From positions 1-64,000 of the forward strand of contig DASXYT010000173.1 of NCBI GenBank assembly GCA_036502345.1: a DNA stretch of 64,000 bases, written 5' to 3'. Shown piece after piece: positions 8,883 through 18,063 of this stretch. Made by a program: the position numbers and the translations under genes. This DNA comes from DATEPR01 sp036502345. GTDB lineage: Bacteria; Actinomycetota; Actinomycetes; Mycobacteriales; Pseudonocardiaceae. Positions within the stretch are counted from its first letter, which is position 1; every line of letters begins with the position of its first letter. The notes below the pieces were generated by a model that was given only the letters and a program-made list of their open reading frames with translations, made no database searches and was not told the origin of the DNA.

Positions 8883-10412
8883 ATGCCAACGATCCGGTAT
8901 CTCGGGCACGCCGGTTTCGTGGTGAGTCACGCCGGTTGCCGGATCCTGATGGACCCGTGGTTCTTCCCCGCGTTCCTGGATTCCTGGTTTCCCTTTCCGG
9001 ACAACAGGAACCTGCTGGACGAGGTGGTCGACGGAAAGTTCGACTTCCTGTACGTCTCGCACGCGCACGAGGACCACTTCGACCACCGGCTGCTGGAGCG
9101 GCTGGACCGTTCGGTCACCGTGCTGGTGCCGAAGTACCGGTCGAAGGTGATGGTCCGGCGGTTCCACGACCTCGGGTTCACCGACGTCGTGGCGATGGAG
9201 CACGCCGAGTCGAAGGAACTGGCGCCCGGGATCACCGCGACCATGTACCTGGACACCAGTCACAAGGAGGACAGCGGCCTGCTGCTGGACCTGGACGGGT
9301 TCCGCTTCCTCGACCTGAACGACTGCAACACGCCGATGTCCGAACTGCCCGGCGACATCGACCTGTTGGCGGCCCAGTTCTCCGGTGCCATGTGGTACCC
9401 GAACTGCTACGACTACCCGGCCCCGGTGATGGCGGCCAAGGTCGAGCAGGTGCGTGCCGACCTGATGGACACGCTGTACCGGAAGGTGAAGATCACCGGC
9501 GCGAAGGCGTACCTGCCCTCGGCGGGCCCGGCGTGCTTCCTGGACCCCGAACTTGCCGAGTTCAATGATCGGGACCGGACGATCTTCCCGGTGTGGGATG
9601 ATCAGGTCACGGCCGGTTTCGCGGCCGCCTGCCCGGATGTCACCGTGCTGCGGGCCGGTCCCGGCGACGACATCGAACTGGAGACCGCGACCGTCGTGCC
9701 CGCCTCGCCGGAGGGCAGCAGGCTGGACGAGGACCTGGCCGCCTACCGCACCCGGCGCAAGGACGAGTGGCAGCCCTTCCACGCCGGCCCTGAGCCGACG
9801 GTGACGATGGCCGAGATCGAGTCGTACTTCGGCACGCTGCAGCGCTGGAACAAGCGGTTCCTCGGTGACTTCAGCAAGGACATCCGGCTGATCGCGGGCA
9901 CCGACAACTGGAACGTCCGGTTGGGCAGGCTGGCCGAGGACTTCGTGATCGAGGGCGAGGAGCCCTACGACCCCGAGTACACGCTGCTGATGTCGCCGAG
10001 GGTGCTGCGTGCCGTGGTCGACGGCCGGGCGGGCTGGGAGGAGGCGCTGCTGTCCATGCGCGTGGGCCTGCACCGCCATCCAGACCTGTTCGACCTCACG
10101 TTCATGAGCCTGCTGCGCTACGGGCACCAGCCGGTGCAGACCATGCAGATGCTGCGCGAACGGCAGAACACCGAGACCATCGAGCGGGACGGGCTCCGGC
10201 TGCAGAGATTCTGCCCACATGCCGGCGAGGATCTGACCTTCGCCGACATCTCCGGCGGCGTCATCGAGTGTCCGCGGCATCACTGGGTGTGGGATGCCAG
10301 GTCCGGCCAGTGCGTCGACAAGGGCACGGTGCCGCTGCGGGTGGAGGTCCTGGACCCCGGTAACCCGGCACTGGCCCCCACGCTGCGGGCCGGTAGCGGG
10401 TCAGCGGACTGA
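8883..10412 (+). CDS. CMAH-like metallo-beta-lactamase-fold protein with C-terminal Rieske centre
   Basis: This 509-residue cytosolic protein begins with a metallo-beta-lactamase fold: IRYLGHAGF, LMDPWF, and the metal motif SHAHEDHFDH (His60, His62, Asp64, His65). Further segments (FLDLNDCNTP, DLLAAQFSGA, AYLPSAGPA) recall vertebrate CMP-N-acetylneuraminate hydroxylase. A Rieske [2Fe-2S] domain closes the protein, with CPHAG and CPRHHW (Cys444, His446, Cys463, His466). In CMAH the Rieske domain is N-terminal, so the order here is reversed. By analogy it could be an electron-dependent hydroxylase of an N-acyl amino sugar made by this locus. Family resemblance is seen by motif; substrate and reaction are inferred. 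Confidence 0.8.
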   Translation: MPTIRYLGHAGFVVSHAGCRILMDPWFFPAFLDSWFPFPDNRNLLDEVVDGKFDFLYVSHAHEDHFDHRLLERLDRSVTVLVPKYRSKVMVRRFHDLGFTDVVAMEHAESKELAPGITATMYLDTSHKEDSGLLLDLDGFRFLDLNDCNTPMSELPGDIDLLAAQFSGAMWYPNCYDYPAPVMAAKVEQVRADLMDTLYRKVKITGAKAYLPSAGPACFLDPELAEFNDRDRTIFPVWDDQVTAGFAAACPDVTVLRAGPGDDIELETATVVPASPEGSRLDEDLAAYRTRRKDEWQPFHAGPEPTVTMAEIESYFGTLQRWNKRFLGDFSKDIRLIAGTDNWNVRLGRLAEDFVIEGEEPYDPEYTLLMSPRVLRAVVDGRAGWEEALLSMRVGLHRHPDLFDLTFMSLLRYGHQPVQTMQMLRERQNTETIERDGLRLQRFCPHAGEDLTFADISGGVIECPRHHWVWDARSGQCVDKGTVPLRVEVLDPGNPALAPTLRAGSGSAD

Positions 10413-10825
10413 CCAACCTATTGAAACGGCTGCGCGAGCGGCCAGGTGAGTGGTCGAATGTGTGCGGGGGGTAGTTTACCTCACCCTGGCACCACTGAAA
10501 GGCCCAACCTGTGGCGAACGCTGTAACGAGTCGCCGCTCTAGGCCGATTCGCGGATTGACAACACAACCGCGACTACTGGCGTACCCGCGTGTGGCGCTT
10601 TGGGGACACACCCGCGGGACCGCCGACCTGAGGCTCTGACGTGGTGTGCGTGGCGCGCACGGTCCACACACCACCACGGGCGGTGGGTCGTTCTCGTCAC
10701 CTGCGAATGATTCCGTCCGATTCATCCGCAAGTGGTCTGTTCAGGGGTTGCTTTCTCCCTGCTGGAATTCTCGGCTTTCACAGGGATGTGTACGACAGGC
10801 CGGGCTGTTGAGAGGCGACACAGGC
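10413..10825. other. Intergenic region before the large secreted protein, with stem-loop
   Basis: About 410 bases contain no convincing gene. GTGGTGTG (10641-10648) and CACACCAC (10667-10674) can form an 8-bp stem with a further inner CGTG/CACG pairing. This may be a structured leader of the downstream gene. A TTGACA occurs near 10557 but no good -10 box is found at 17-18 bases. The start of the next gene at 10826 has AGAGG about ten bases upstream. Confidence 0.4.
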
Positions 10826-13800
10826 ATGGCGAGATTGCAGGGCAGATTGACCAGATGGCGCCCGATGGCGGTGCAGTTGATCACGTCGCTGGCACTGGTG
10901 GCGACGGCCGTCGTCGTGCCGACGCTGGTGATGAGCGCGCCTGCATCGGCGACGGCCAATCCGTGTGCCGCCCCGGTGGTGAACCCGGTTGCCTGTGAGA
11001 ACACACAGCCGGGCACGCCGGACTGGCAGGTCAACTCGGACGACCCGTCCATCGCGGGCTTCACCACCGACATCAGCTCGACGGCCGGTTCGACCGTCCA
11101 GTTCAAGGTGAGCACCACCGCGGCCACGTACTCCATCTTCATCTTCCGGCTCGGGTACTACGGCGGTGACGGCGCCCGCCAGGTGGCCACCCTCGCGGTG
11201 AACACCCACATCACCCAGCCTGCCTGCAAGGTCGACCCGACCACCGCCATGACCGACTGCGGCAACTGGACGGTCGGCGCGACCTGGAACGTGCCGACGA
11301 CCGCGGTGTCCGGTGTGTACTACGCCGTCCTGCACCGCAACGACACCGGTGGCGAGAACGAGATGGCGTTCGTCATCCGCAACGACACCAGCCACTCGGA
11401 CATCCTGTTCCAGACCTCGGACGAGACCTGGGAGGCCTACAACAGCTACGGCGGTGACAGCCTCTACACAGGTACCGGCCCCGGCACGAACGGTGCTTCC
11501 TACGGCGTGAGCTACAACCGCCCGCTGTCCGGCGAGGGCGACGAGAACTTCATCTTCAACGCCGAGTACCCGATGCTCTTCTTCATGGAGGAGCAGGGCT
11601 ACGACGTCAGCTACACGACCGACGCCGACACGGCCCGCCGAGGCAACCTGATCCTGAACCACAAGGTCTTCATGACCGTCGGCCACGACGAGTACTGGTC
11701 CAACGAGCAGCGCGCGAACGTGCAGGCCGCGCTGGACGCCGGCGTCAGCGGTGCGTTCATGACCGGTAACGACGTGTTCTGGAAGACCCAGTTCACCAAC
11801 AGCATCGACACGTCGGCCACCCCGTGGCGCGACATCACCGTCTACAAGGACACCCTGGCCAGCGCGAAGATCGACCCGACCAACGACTGGACGGGAACGT
11901 GGCGCGATCCCCGGTTCAGTCCACCGTCGGACGGTGGGCGACCGGAGAACGCCATGTTGGGCCAGATGTTCCAGATGAACGGGTACAGATCCGACTCGCT
12001 CCAGGTACCAGCGGCCTACGGCAAGATGCGACTGTGGCGCAACACCCCTCTGGCCACCGCGGCACCCGGTTCGACCTACACGTTCCAGCCCGGCACGCTG
12101 GGCTACGAGTGGGACACGGTGCAGGACAACGGCTCCCAGCCGGCCGGTGTGGCCGAACTGTCGAAGACCACGGTCACGGCTGACGGCAACTACGTGCTGA
12201 ACAACTTCGGCGACCTGTTCCTGCCCGGCACGCTGACCCACAACCTGACGATGTACCGCAACCCGGTCAGCCACTCGCTGGTCTTCGCGGCGGGCACCGT
12301 GCAGTGGGCCTGGGGCCTGGCCAACGACCACGCCTTCCAGACCGACACGCCGACCAGCGACTCGCGCATGCAGCAGGCCACCGTCAACCTGATGGCCGAC
12401 ATGGGCGCTCAGCCTGCGAACCTGATGGCGGGCCTGACCGCGGCGACCAAGACCACTGACACGACGGCCCCCGCGGTGGCCATCACCAGTGCTCCGACGC
12501 CCTCGGTCGGCCAGAACTACACCTTCGGCGGCACTGTCTCCGACGTCGGCGGCCAGGTCGCGGGCGTCGAGGCCTCCAGTGACGGCGGCACGACGTGGCA
12601 CTACGCGAACTGGACGGCGGGCACCGGCACCTGGAACTACAGCTTCGTGCCGGGCGCGACCGGTCCGGTGACCGTCGAGGTGCGGGCGGTGGACGACTCG
12701 GCGAACCTGTCGACCCCGACCTCCGCGACGCTGACCGTGGTGCCCAGGACCTGCCCGTGTGGCGTGTTCGCCGACTCCTCGGTGCCGACGACCCCGGCCA
12801 CAACGGACGGCTCCAACCTGGAACTGGGTATGAAGTTCCAGTCCAGCCAGGCCGGCTTCATCACCGGCGTCCGCTTCTACAAGGGCGCCGGCAACACCGG
12901 CACCCACACCGGCACGCTGTGGAGCTCGACCGGCACGAAGCTGGCATCGGGCACGTTCACCGGCGAGACCGCGACCGGCTGGCAGACGATGACGTTCGCC
13001 AGGTCGGTGGCGGTGTCGGCGAACACGACCTACGTGGTCTCGTACCACGCACCGGTCGGCCACTACGCCGCGGACAACAACTACTTCACCAACAGCGCGG
13101 CGGTGCTGCAGCCGATGACCGGCCTGCAGGGCACGGTGGACAGCCCGAACGGCGTGTTCTCGCTCGGCGCGAGCGCGTTCCCGACGGACAGCTTCCAGAA
13201 CACCAACTACTGGGTCGACCCGGTGTTCAACACCACGGCCGCACCGAACATCCAGCCGCCGAACGTGCTGGCCAACAACCCGGTCAGCGGCACCGGCAGC
13301 GTGGCGCTGTCGCCGCCGATCAACGTCACGTTCGACGAGCCGGTCGTGCAGTCCTCGCTCCAGTTCTCGGTGAGCAGTGCGGCCGGGGCAGTGGCAGGCA
13401 CGGTGTCCCTGTCGGCCGACCGCACCACCGCGACGTTCACGCCGAGCGCCGCACTGGCCGCCAGCACGCTGTACACGGTGTCGGCGAAGGCGACCGACGA
13501 CTCGGGCAACGTGATGCCGACCGCCTTCACCTGGACGTTCACGACCGGCAAGCCACGACCGGCCACCTGTCCGTGTTCGATCTGGGACGACTTCACCACC
13601 CCGGCGTTGGCATCCTCGGGTGACACGTCCTCGGTCGAGGTCGGCACGAAGGTCCGGTTCGACGCCAAGGGCCAGGTGACCGGTGTCCGGTTCTTCAAGG
13701 GCGCGGGCAACACCGGCACGCACGTCGGCTCCCTGTGGAGCTCCACCGGCACGCTGCTGGCGTCCGGCACGTTCACCGGCGAGACGGCGAGTGGTTGGCA

Positions 13801-14869
13801 AACGCTCAACTTCGCCGCCCCGATCAACGTGAACGCCAACACCACCTACGTGGTGGCGTACCTGGCGCCGAACGGGAACTACTCGGCCACCCCTGGCTAC
13901 TTCGGCAACAACACCGCGAGCTTCAACCAGTTGCACGCGATCGCCGACGGGGTGGACGGTGGAAACGGTGTCTACATGTACACCGGGACCAGCGCGTTCC
14001 CGAGCAACACCTTCAACGCCAACAACTACTGGGTGGACGTGCTCTGGCAGCAGGGCGCCAACGGTGACGTGACGCCGCCGTCGGTGCTGAGCACCACGCC
14101 GGCCAACGCAGCCACCGGGTCCAGCCTGACCACCACGTTGTCCGCGACCATGAGTGAGGCCGTCGACCTGAGTTCGGCGAACTTCACGGTCACCGACACC
14201 GGCGGTGCCGCGCTGACCGGGACGACGACCCTGTCGGCCGACCAGAAGACGCTCACGTTCACTCCGTCGGCGCCACTGGCACCCGGCGGCACCTACAAGG
14301 GCAGCGTGACGGTGGCCGACGTGAACGGGAACACGATGAGTACCCCGTTCACGTGGACGTTCACCACGACGACGACATCGACCGGCCCGTCCTCGCTGTT
14401 CAGCGCGGCGACCGTGCCGACCGTCATCAGCACGAACGATCCGAACCCGTACGAACTGGGCGTCAAGATCGTCCCGGCGGTGAACGGCACGATCTCCGGC
14501 GTGAAGTTCTACAAGAGCGCACAGAACACCGGGGTGCACACCGGCAACCTGTACTCGGCGACCGGCACCGTGCTGGCCACCGGGACGTTCACCGGGGAGA
14601 CGGCGAGCGGCTGGGAAACGCTCACCTTCACCAGTCCGGTCGCGGTGACCGCGGGGACGACGTACGTTGCCTCGTACACCACGACAACCGGCTTCTACTC
14701 CGGTGACAACGGGTACTTCAACCGGACAGCGGTGAACACACCGAACCTGTCGTCGCCGCAGAACGCGGACGGGGCTCCGAACGGGGTCTTCAGCGTGGGC
14801 AGTGGCTTCCCGACCGACAGTTTCGGCGGCTCGAACTACTGGGTGGACGTCGTCTTCAACAAGAGCTAG
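10826..14869 (+). CDS. Large secreted protein: DMFA-beta-like domain, Ig-like domains and three DUF4082 domains
   Basis: This is a 1347-residue exported protein. Residues 1-40 are a signal peptide (basic RLTRWRP, long hydrophobic core, cleavage near ASATA). Residues about 45-525 resemble the C-terminal region of N,N-dimethylformamidase beta subunit (IFRLGYYGGDGARQV, then DETWEAYNSYGG, VGHDEYWS). An Ig-like domain spans about 545-635. Three homologous DUF4082 domains lie at about 643-800, 914-1074 and 1188-1347, each with GVRFYKGAGNTGTH-like and GTFTGETA-like segments and ending in NYWVD. Bacterial Ig (Big_5-type) domains at about 805-905 and 1080-1180 separate them. DUF4082 has a carbohydrate-module look, so binding to the polymer is plausible. 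No anchor is seen. Confidence 0.85.
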   Translation: MARLQGRLTRWRPMAVQLITSLALVATAVVVPTLVMSAPASATANPCAAPVVNPVACENTQPGTPDWQVNSDDPSIAGFTTDISSTAGSTVQFKVSTTAATYSIFIFRLGYYGGDGARQVATLAVNTHITQPACKVDPTTAMTDCGNWTVGATWNVPTTAVSGVYYAVLHRNDTGGENEMAFVIRNDTSHSDILFQTSDETWEAYNSYGGDSLYTGTGPGTNGASYGVSYNRPLSGEGDENFIFNAEYPMLFFMEEQGYDVSYTTDADTARRGNLILNHKVFMTVGHDEYWSNEQRANVQAALDAGVSGAFMTGNDVFWKTQFTNSIDTSATPWRDITVYKDTLASAKIDPTNDWTGTWRDPRFSPPSDGGRPENAMLGQMFQMNGYRSDSLQVPAAYGKMRLWRNTPLATAAPGSTYTFQPGTLGYEWDTVQDNGSQPAGVAELSKTTVTADGNYVLNNFGDLFLPGTLTHNLTMYRNPVSHSLVFAAGTVQWAWGLANDHAFQTDTPTSDSRMQQATVNLMADMGAQPANLMAGLTAATKTTDTTAPAVAITSAPTPSVGQNYTFGGTVSDVGGQVAGVEASSDGGTTWHYANWTAGTGTWNYSFVPGATGPVTVEVRAVDDSANLSTPTSATLTVVPRTCPCGVFADSSVPTTPATTDGSNLELGMKFQSSQAGFITGVRFYKGAGNTGTHTGTLWSSTGTKLASGTFTGETATGWQTMTFARSVAVSANTTYVVSYHAPVGHYAADNNYFTNSAAVLQPMTGLQGTVDSPNGVFSLGASAFPTDSFQNTNYWVDPVFNTTAAPNIQPPNVLANNPVSGTGSVALSPPINVTFDEPVVQSSLQFSVSSAAGAVAGTVSLSADRTTATFTPSAALAASTLYTVSAKATDDSGNVMPTAFTWTFTTGKPRPATCPCSIWDDFTTPALASSGDTSSVEVGTKVRFDAKGQVTGVRFFKGAGNTGTHVGSLWSSTGTLLASGTFTGETASGWQTLNFAAPINVNANTTYVVAYLAPNGNYSATPGYFGNNTASFNQLHAIADGVDGGNGVYMYTGTSAFPSNTFNANNYWVDVLWQQGANGDVTPPSVLSTTPANAATGSSLTTTLSATMSEAVDLSSANFTVTDTGGAALTGTTTLSADQKTLTFTPSAPLAPGGTYKGSVTVADVNGNTMSTPFTWTFTTTTTSTGPSSLFSAATVPTVISTNDPNPYELGVKIVPAVNGTISGVKFYKSAQNTGVHTGNLYSATGTVLATGTFTGETASGWETLTFTSPVAVTAGTTYVASYTTTTGFYSGDNGYFNRTAVNTPNLSSPQNADGAPNGVFSVGSGFPTDSFGGSNYWVDVVFNKS

Positions 14870-14889
14870 TTCGACACCACCGCAAGACG

Positions 14890-14925
14890 GCGGCCGGGCA
14901 ACCCAATGGCGGGTGGCCCGGCCGC
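14890..14925 (+). terminator. Strong stem-loop after the DUF4082 protein gene
   Basis: GCGGCCGGGC (14890-14899) pairs perfectly with GCCCGGCCGC (14916-14925), and inside it ACCC pairs with GGGT around a six-base loop. It lies 20 bases after the stop codon. There is no T-run, as is usual for actinomycete terminators. It would separate the large secreted protein from the glycosyltransferase operon that follows. Confidence 0.6.
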
Positions 14926-14981
14926 TGGTCCGGGGAGGGACCACAGGCGCAGCCGACCATGAGGGGAATGGTTCGCGAGCA

Positions 14982-16289
14982 ATGGGACAGCACGAGATCG
15001 ATCGCCCGCTGACGGTACTGGTGTCCGGAGCCAGCTGGGACGGGGTCAGGGGGTCGGAGCGGGCGCTGACGGAGGCGCTGGGCAGGTTCACCGACGTGCT
15101 GTGGGTGGATCCACCGGTCTCCCCCGCGACGCCGAAGCGCTACCGCCGGTTCGACGGCTCAGGGCCGTCGTGGCGCCCCGCGCTGGTCCAACAGACACCC
15201 TGGCTGCACCGGCTCACCCCGGTGGTGCTGCCCGGGCTGACCAGGCCGGTGGTGCGCAACACGACGTGGCCGCTGGTCCGCCGTCAGGTGCGGTCGGCAC
15301 TGGCGCAACTGGACAGGACGCCGTTCGCGGTGATCGCCTGTTCGCTGGACGACGTGCTGGGCGGCTGGCCGACGCACGTGCGCACGGTGCTCTACGGCAC
15401 CGACGACTGGGTGGCCGGCGCCGAACTGATGGGCCAGCCGGCCGCCCGGCTGCACCGCGAGGAACGCAGGGCCGTGAGCACGGCGGACGTCGTCCTGGCG
15501 GTGACCCCGCAACTGGCCGACCGGTGGCGGCGGCTGGGTGCCGATCCGGCGCTGCTGCCCAACGGCTGCGACCCGGACGCCTACCGGGACGTGGACCGGG
15601 TGACTCCCGCTCCCCTGCCGGCCGGGTTCCCGATGCCGGTGGCCGGTGTGGTCGGTCAGCTCAACGACCGGCTGGACGCCGAACTGCTGGCCGCCGTGGC
15701 CGACTCGGGGTTGGGGTTGCTGCTGGTCGGGCCACGTGACCCCGGTTGGCTCCCGGACCGGTGGGCCGACCTGGTGGCCCGGCCGAACGTGCACCACACG
15801 GGGGCGGTGCCGTTCGAGGAACTGCCACAGTGGCTGGCCAGGATGGACGTCGGCCTCACCCCGTACACGGACACCGCGTTCAACCGGGCGTCCTTCCCGT
15901 TGAAGACCCTGGAGTACCTGGCGGCCGGGCGGCCCGTCGTCGGCTCCGACCTGCCGGCGACCAGGGGCCTCGCGGTGGAGAGCCCGGATGTCACCGCCGT
16001 GGCCGGGCCCGCCGCGTTCGCGCGTGCTGTGATGGCCGCCGCGGACCTGCCGAGAACACCCGATGTCGTGGCCCGGCGGCGGCACACCGTCGCGGTGCGG
16101 CACTCCTGGAGTTCGCGGGCGACACGGCTGGCCGCACTGCTCGGCCTGCCGTCCGCGCCCGCCCGGCCAACCAGCCGTGGTCGACACAGCGTGACCGAAC
16201 TCGCTGCAACGAACGGCACGGCTGGACCGATGCACAGAGCGAGTGGCCGGGCGACCGGCACCGCCGACACCCCGAGGAGAGCCGGATGA
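14982..16289 (+). CDS. Glycosyltransferase (GT-B fold, GT1/GT4-like)
   Basis: This 435-residue cytosolic enzyme has the GT-B layout. The N-terminal half is an acceptor-binding Rossmann domain (VLVSGASWDGVRGSERALT). The C-terminal donor domain contains GVVGQLNDRLDAELL, a LLLVGPRDPGW strand and the nucleotide-sugar-binding stretch VGLTPYTDTAFNRASFPLKTLEYLAAGRPVV (in two parts), where the Glu of the E-x7-E-like motif sits. A similar arrangement is found in proteins annotated as teichuronic-acid or spore-coat-type transferases. The stop overlaps the next gene by ATGA, starting a run of six tightly coupled genes to 21016. The start at 14982 follows a GAGGGG at a long spacing and is moderately certain. 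Sugar specificity is unknown. Confidence 0.82.
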   Translation: MGQHEIDRPLTVLVSGASWDGVRGSERALTEALGRFTDVLWVDPPVSPATPKRYRRFDGSGPSWRPALVQQTPWLHRLTPVVLPGLTRPVVRNTTWPLVRRQVRSALAQLDRTPFAVIACSLDDVLGGWPTHVRTVLYGTDDWVAGAELMGQPAARLHREERRAVSTADVVLAVTPQLADRWRRLGADPALLPNGCDPDAYRDVDRVTPAPLPAGFPMPVAGVVGQLNDRLDAELLAAVADSGLGLLLVGPRDPGWLPDRWADLVARPNVHHTGAVPFEELPQWLARMDVGLTPYTDTAFNRASFPLKTLEYLAAGRPVVGSDLPATRGLAVESPDVTAVAGPAAFARAVMAAADLPRTPDVVARRRHTVAVRHSWSSRATRLAALLGLPSAPARPTSRGRHSVTELAATNGTAGPMHRASGRATGTADTPRRAG

Positions 16290-17425
16290 TTCCGGTCATG
16301 CGACCCCTGTTGGGCAGCGACGAAGCCGACGCGGTGGCCGAAGTGATCGCCAGTGGCTGGGTCGCGCAGGGACCGAGAGTAGCCGAGTTCGAGCGGCGGT
16401 TCGCCGAGCACGTTGGCGCCGAACATGGTGTCGCTGTGTCATCGTGCACCGCGGCCCTGCACCTTGCGCTGTACGTGCTGGGCGTCGGTCCCGGCGACGA
16501 GGTGGTCGTGCCGTCGTTCTCGTTCATCGCGTCGGCCAACGCGGTCCGGTACTGCGGGGCGACCCCGGTGTTCGCCGACGTCGACCCGCTGACCGGCAAC
16601 CTCTCCCCCGAGACCGTCACGCCGGTGCTCACCGAGCGGACGAAGGCCGTGATGGTGGTGCACCAGGGCGGCACACCCGCCGACGTGGCCGCGCTGCGCG
16701 CCTGCTGCGGCGACATCCCGATCCTGGAGGACGCGGCCTGCGCGGCGGGCGCCACCTACCAGGGCGGCTCGGTCGGCGCGGGCGCGCTGCTGGCCGCGTG
16801 GTCGTTCCACCCGCGCAAGCTGCTCACCACCGGTGAGGGCGGCATGATCACCACCGACGACGCGGAACTCGCAGCCCGGCTGCGCAGGCTGCGTGAGCAC
16901 GGGATGAGCGTGTCGGCGGCCGACCGGCACACGTCGGGCAAGCCGATCGTCGAGCAGTACCTGGAGACCGGCTTCAACTACCGGATGACCGACGTGCAGG
17001 CCGCGATCGGCATCGTCCAACTCGGACGGTTGCCCGGCCTGGTCGCGCAGCGGCGGTCCATGGCGGCGCGCTACCACGAACTGCTGGCCGGCGTGCCCGG
17101 CCTGCGGGCGGTCCGCGACCCGGCCTACGGGACGACGAACTACCAGGCGTTCTGGGTGCTGCTGGCCAACGAGGTCGCCGTCGACCGCAACGACGTGCTG
17201 GCCGCGCTCGCGGCGGCCGGTGTGTCGGCCCGGCGCGGCATCATGGCGGCGCACCTCGAACCGGCCTACGAGGGCACGACGCACGTGCCGCTGCCGGTGA
17301 CCGAACTGCTCACCGAGCGGTCGCTGATCCTGCCGCTGCACCACGAGCTGACGGCGGAGCAGCAGGTCCTGGTGATCGACACGCTGACGGCCGCGATCGG
17401 CGCCGACGCGGTGGCGGCCGTATGA
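16286..17425 (+). CDS. DegT/DnrJ/EryC1/StrS sugar aminotransferase (first copy)
   Basis: This 379-residue PLP-dependent enzyme transfers an amino group, usually from glutamate, to a keto nucleotide sugar. It begins MIPVMRPLLGSDEADAV, as in PglE/PseC relatives. The substrate-binding SCTAALHLAL, the PLP ring-contacting LEDAACAAGA, and the PLP lysine in SFHPRKLLTTGEGG are all present. It has GAGGAG upstream of ATG 16286 and overlaps the glycosyltransferase stop by four bases. It also overlaps the following NeuD/PglD-like acetyltransferase, so the pair probably makes a 4-amino and then N-acetylated sugar, as in bacillosamine-type pathways. The 4,6-dehydratase such a route needs is not evident here unless the epimerase at 7.8 kb supplies it. 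Confidence 0.9.
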   Translation: MIPVMRPLLGSDEADAVAEVIASGWVAQGPRVAEFERRFAEHVGAEHGVAVSSCTAALHLALYVLGVGPGDEVVVPSFSFIASANAVRYCGATPVFADVDPLTGNLSPETVTPVLTERTKAVMVVHQGGTPADVAALRACCGDIPILEDAACAAGATYQGGSVGAGALLAAWSFHPRKLLTTGEGGMITTDDAELAARLRRLREHGMSVSAADRHTSGKPIVEQYLETGFNYRMTDVQAAIGIVQLGRLPGLVAQRRSMAARYHELLAGVPGLRAVRDPAYGTTNYQAFWVLLANEVAVDRNDVLAALAAAGVSARRGIMAAHLEPAYEGTTHVPLPVTELLTERSLILPLHHELTAEQQVLVIDTLTAAIGADAVAAV

Positions 17426-18060
17426 CGGCGCGGCCGCTGCTGCTGCTCGGCGCCGGGGGGCTGACCAAGGAGACGCTGGTCGCTGTCCGCGCTCAGCCGG
17501 ACGTGTGGCGTCCGATCGGCGTGCTGGACGACAACCCGGTGCGGCACGGGGACAATGTGGACGGTGTGCCGGTGATCGGCGCGACCGACCGGGTGCACGA
17601 CTACCCGGACGCCGCGGTGGTGCCGTGTGTCGCGTCCTCGCAGCGTCCGACCGCCCGGCTGCGGCTGACCGAGCGACTCGGCCTGTTGTCCGACCGGTGG
17701 GCCACCATCGTGCATCCCGCAGCCTCGATCGCGCCGGGCACCGTGATCGGCGAGGGTTCCATCGTGCTGGCCGGTGTCGTGGTGACCGCCCCGATCACCA
17801 TCGGGCCCTACCTGATGGCCATGCCGCACGTACTGCTCACCCACGACGACGAACTGGCCGCCGGTGTCACGCTGGCCGGCAGGGCGACGCTGGCCGGTGG
17901 CGTGAAGGTGGGTTGCGGGGCGTATCTCGGTCAGGGCTCGATGGTCCGGGAAGGCCTGACCATCGGTGCCGGCGCCGTGCTCGGCATGGGCTCCGTGGTG
18001 CTCGTCGACGTGCCGGACGGACAGACCTGGGCCGGGGTGCCGGCCAGAAAACTCAGGTAG
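17422..18060 (+). CDS. NeuD/PglD-family sugar O/N-acetyltransferase
   Basis: This 212-residue protein has the two-part NeuD/PglD structure. An N-terminal nucleotide-sugar-binding half starts LLLLGAGGLTKETL and contains DGVPVIGATD. A C-terminal left-handed beta-helix of hexapeptide repeats runs from about residue 95 (VHPAASIAPGTVIGEGS) to WAGVPARKLR. The loop THDDELAAGVTL occupies the position that carries the catalytic His in the family. It would acetylate the amino sugar produced by the preceding aminotransferase, with acetyl-CoA as donor. The ATG overlaps the aminotransferase stop (ATGA), and the next gene begins three bases after its stop. Confidence 0.88.
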   Translation: MTARPLLLLGAGGLTKETLVAVRAQPDVWRPIGVLDDNPVRHGDNVDGVPVIGATDRVHDYPDAAVVPCVASSQRPTARLRLTERLGLLSDRWATIVHPAASIAPGTVIGEGSIVLAGVVVTAPITIGPYLMAMPHVLLTHDDELAAGVTLAGRATLAGGVKVGCGAYLGQGSMVREGLTIGAGAVLGMGSVVLVDVPDGQTWAGVPARKLR

Positions 18061-18063
18061 GCC

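Noticed and set aside
10778..15091. Very long open frame on the minus strand opposite the DUF4082 protein gene
   Set aside because: It is an antisense shadow caused by high GC; the product is Arg/Gly/His-rich without any domain, while the plus strand has a signal peptide, repeated domains and a ribosome binding site.
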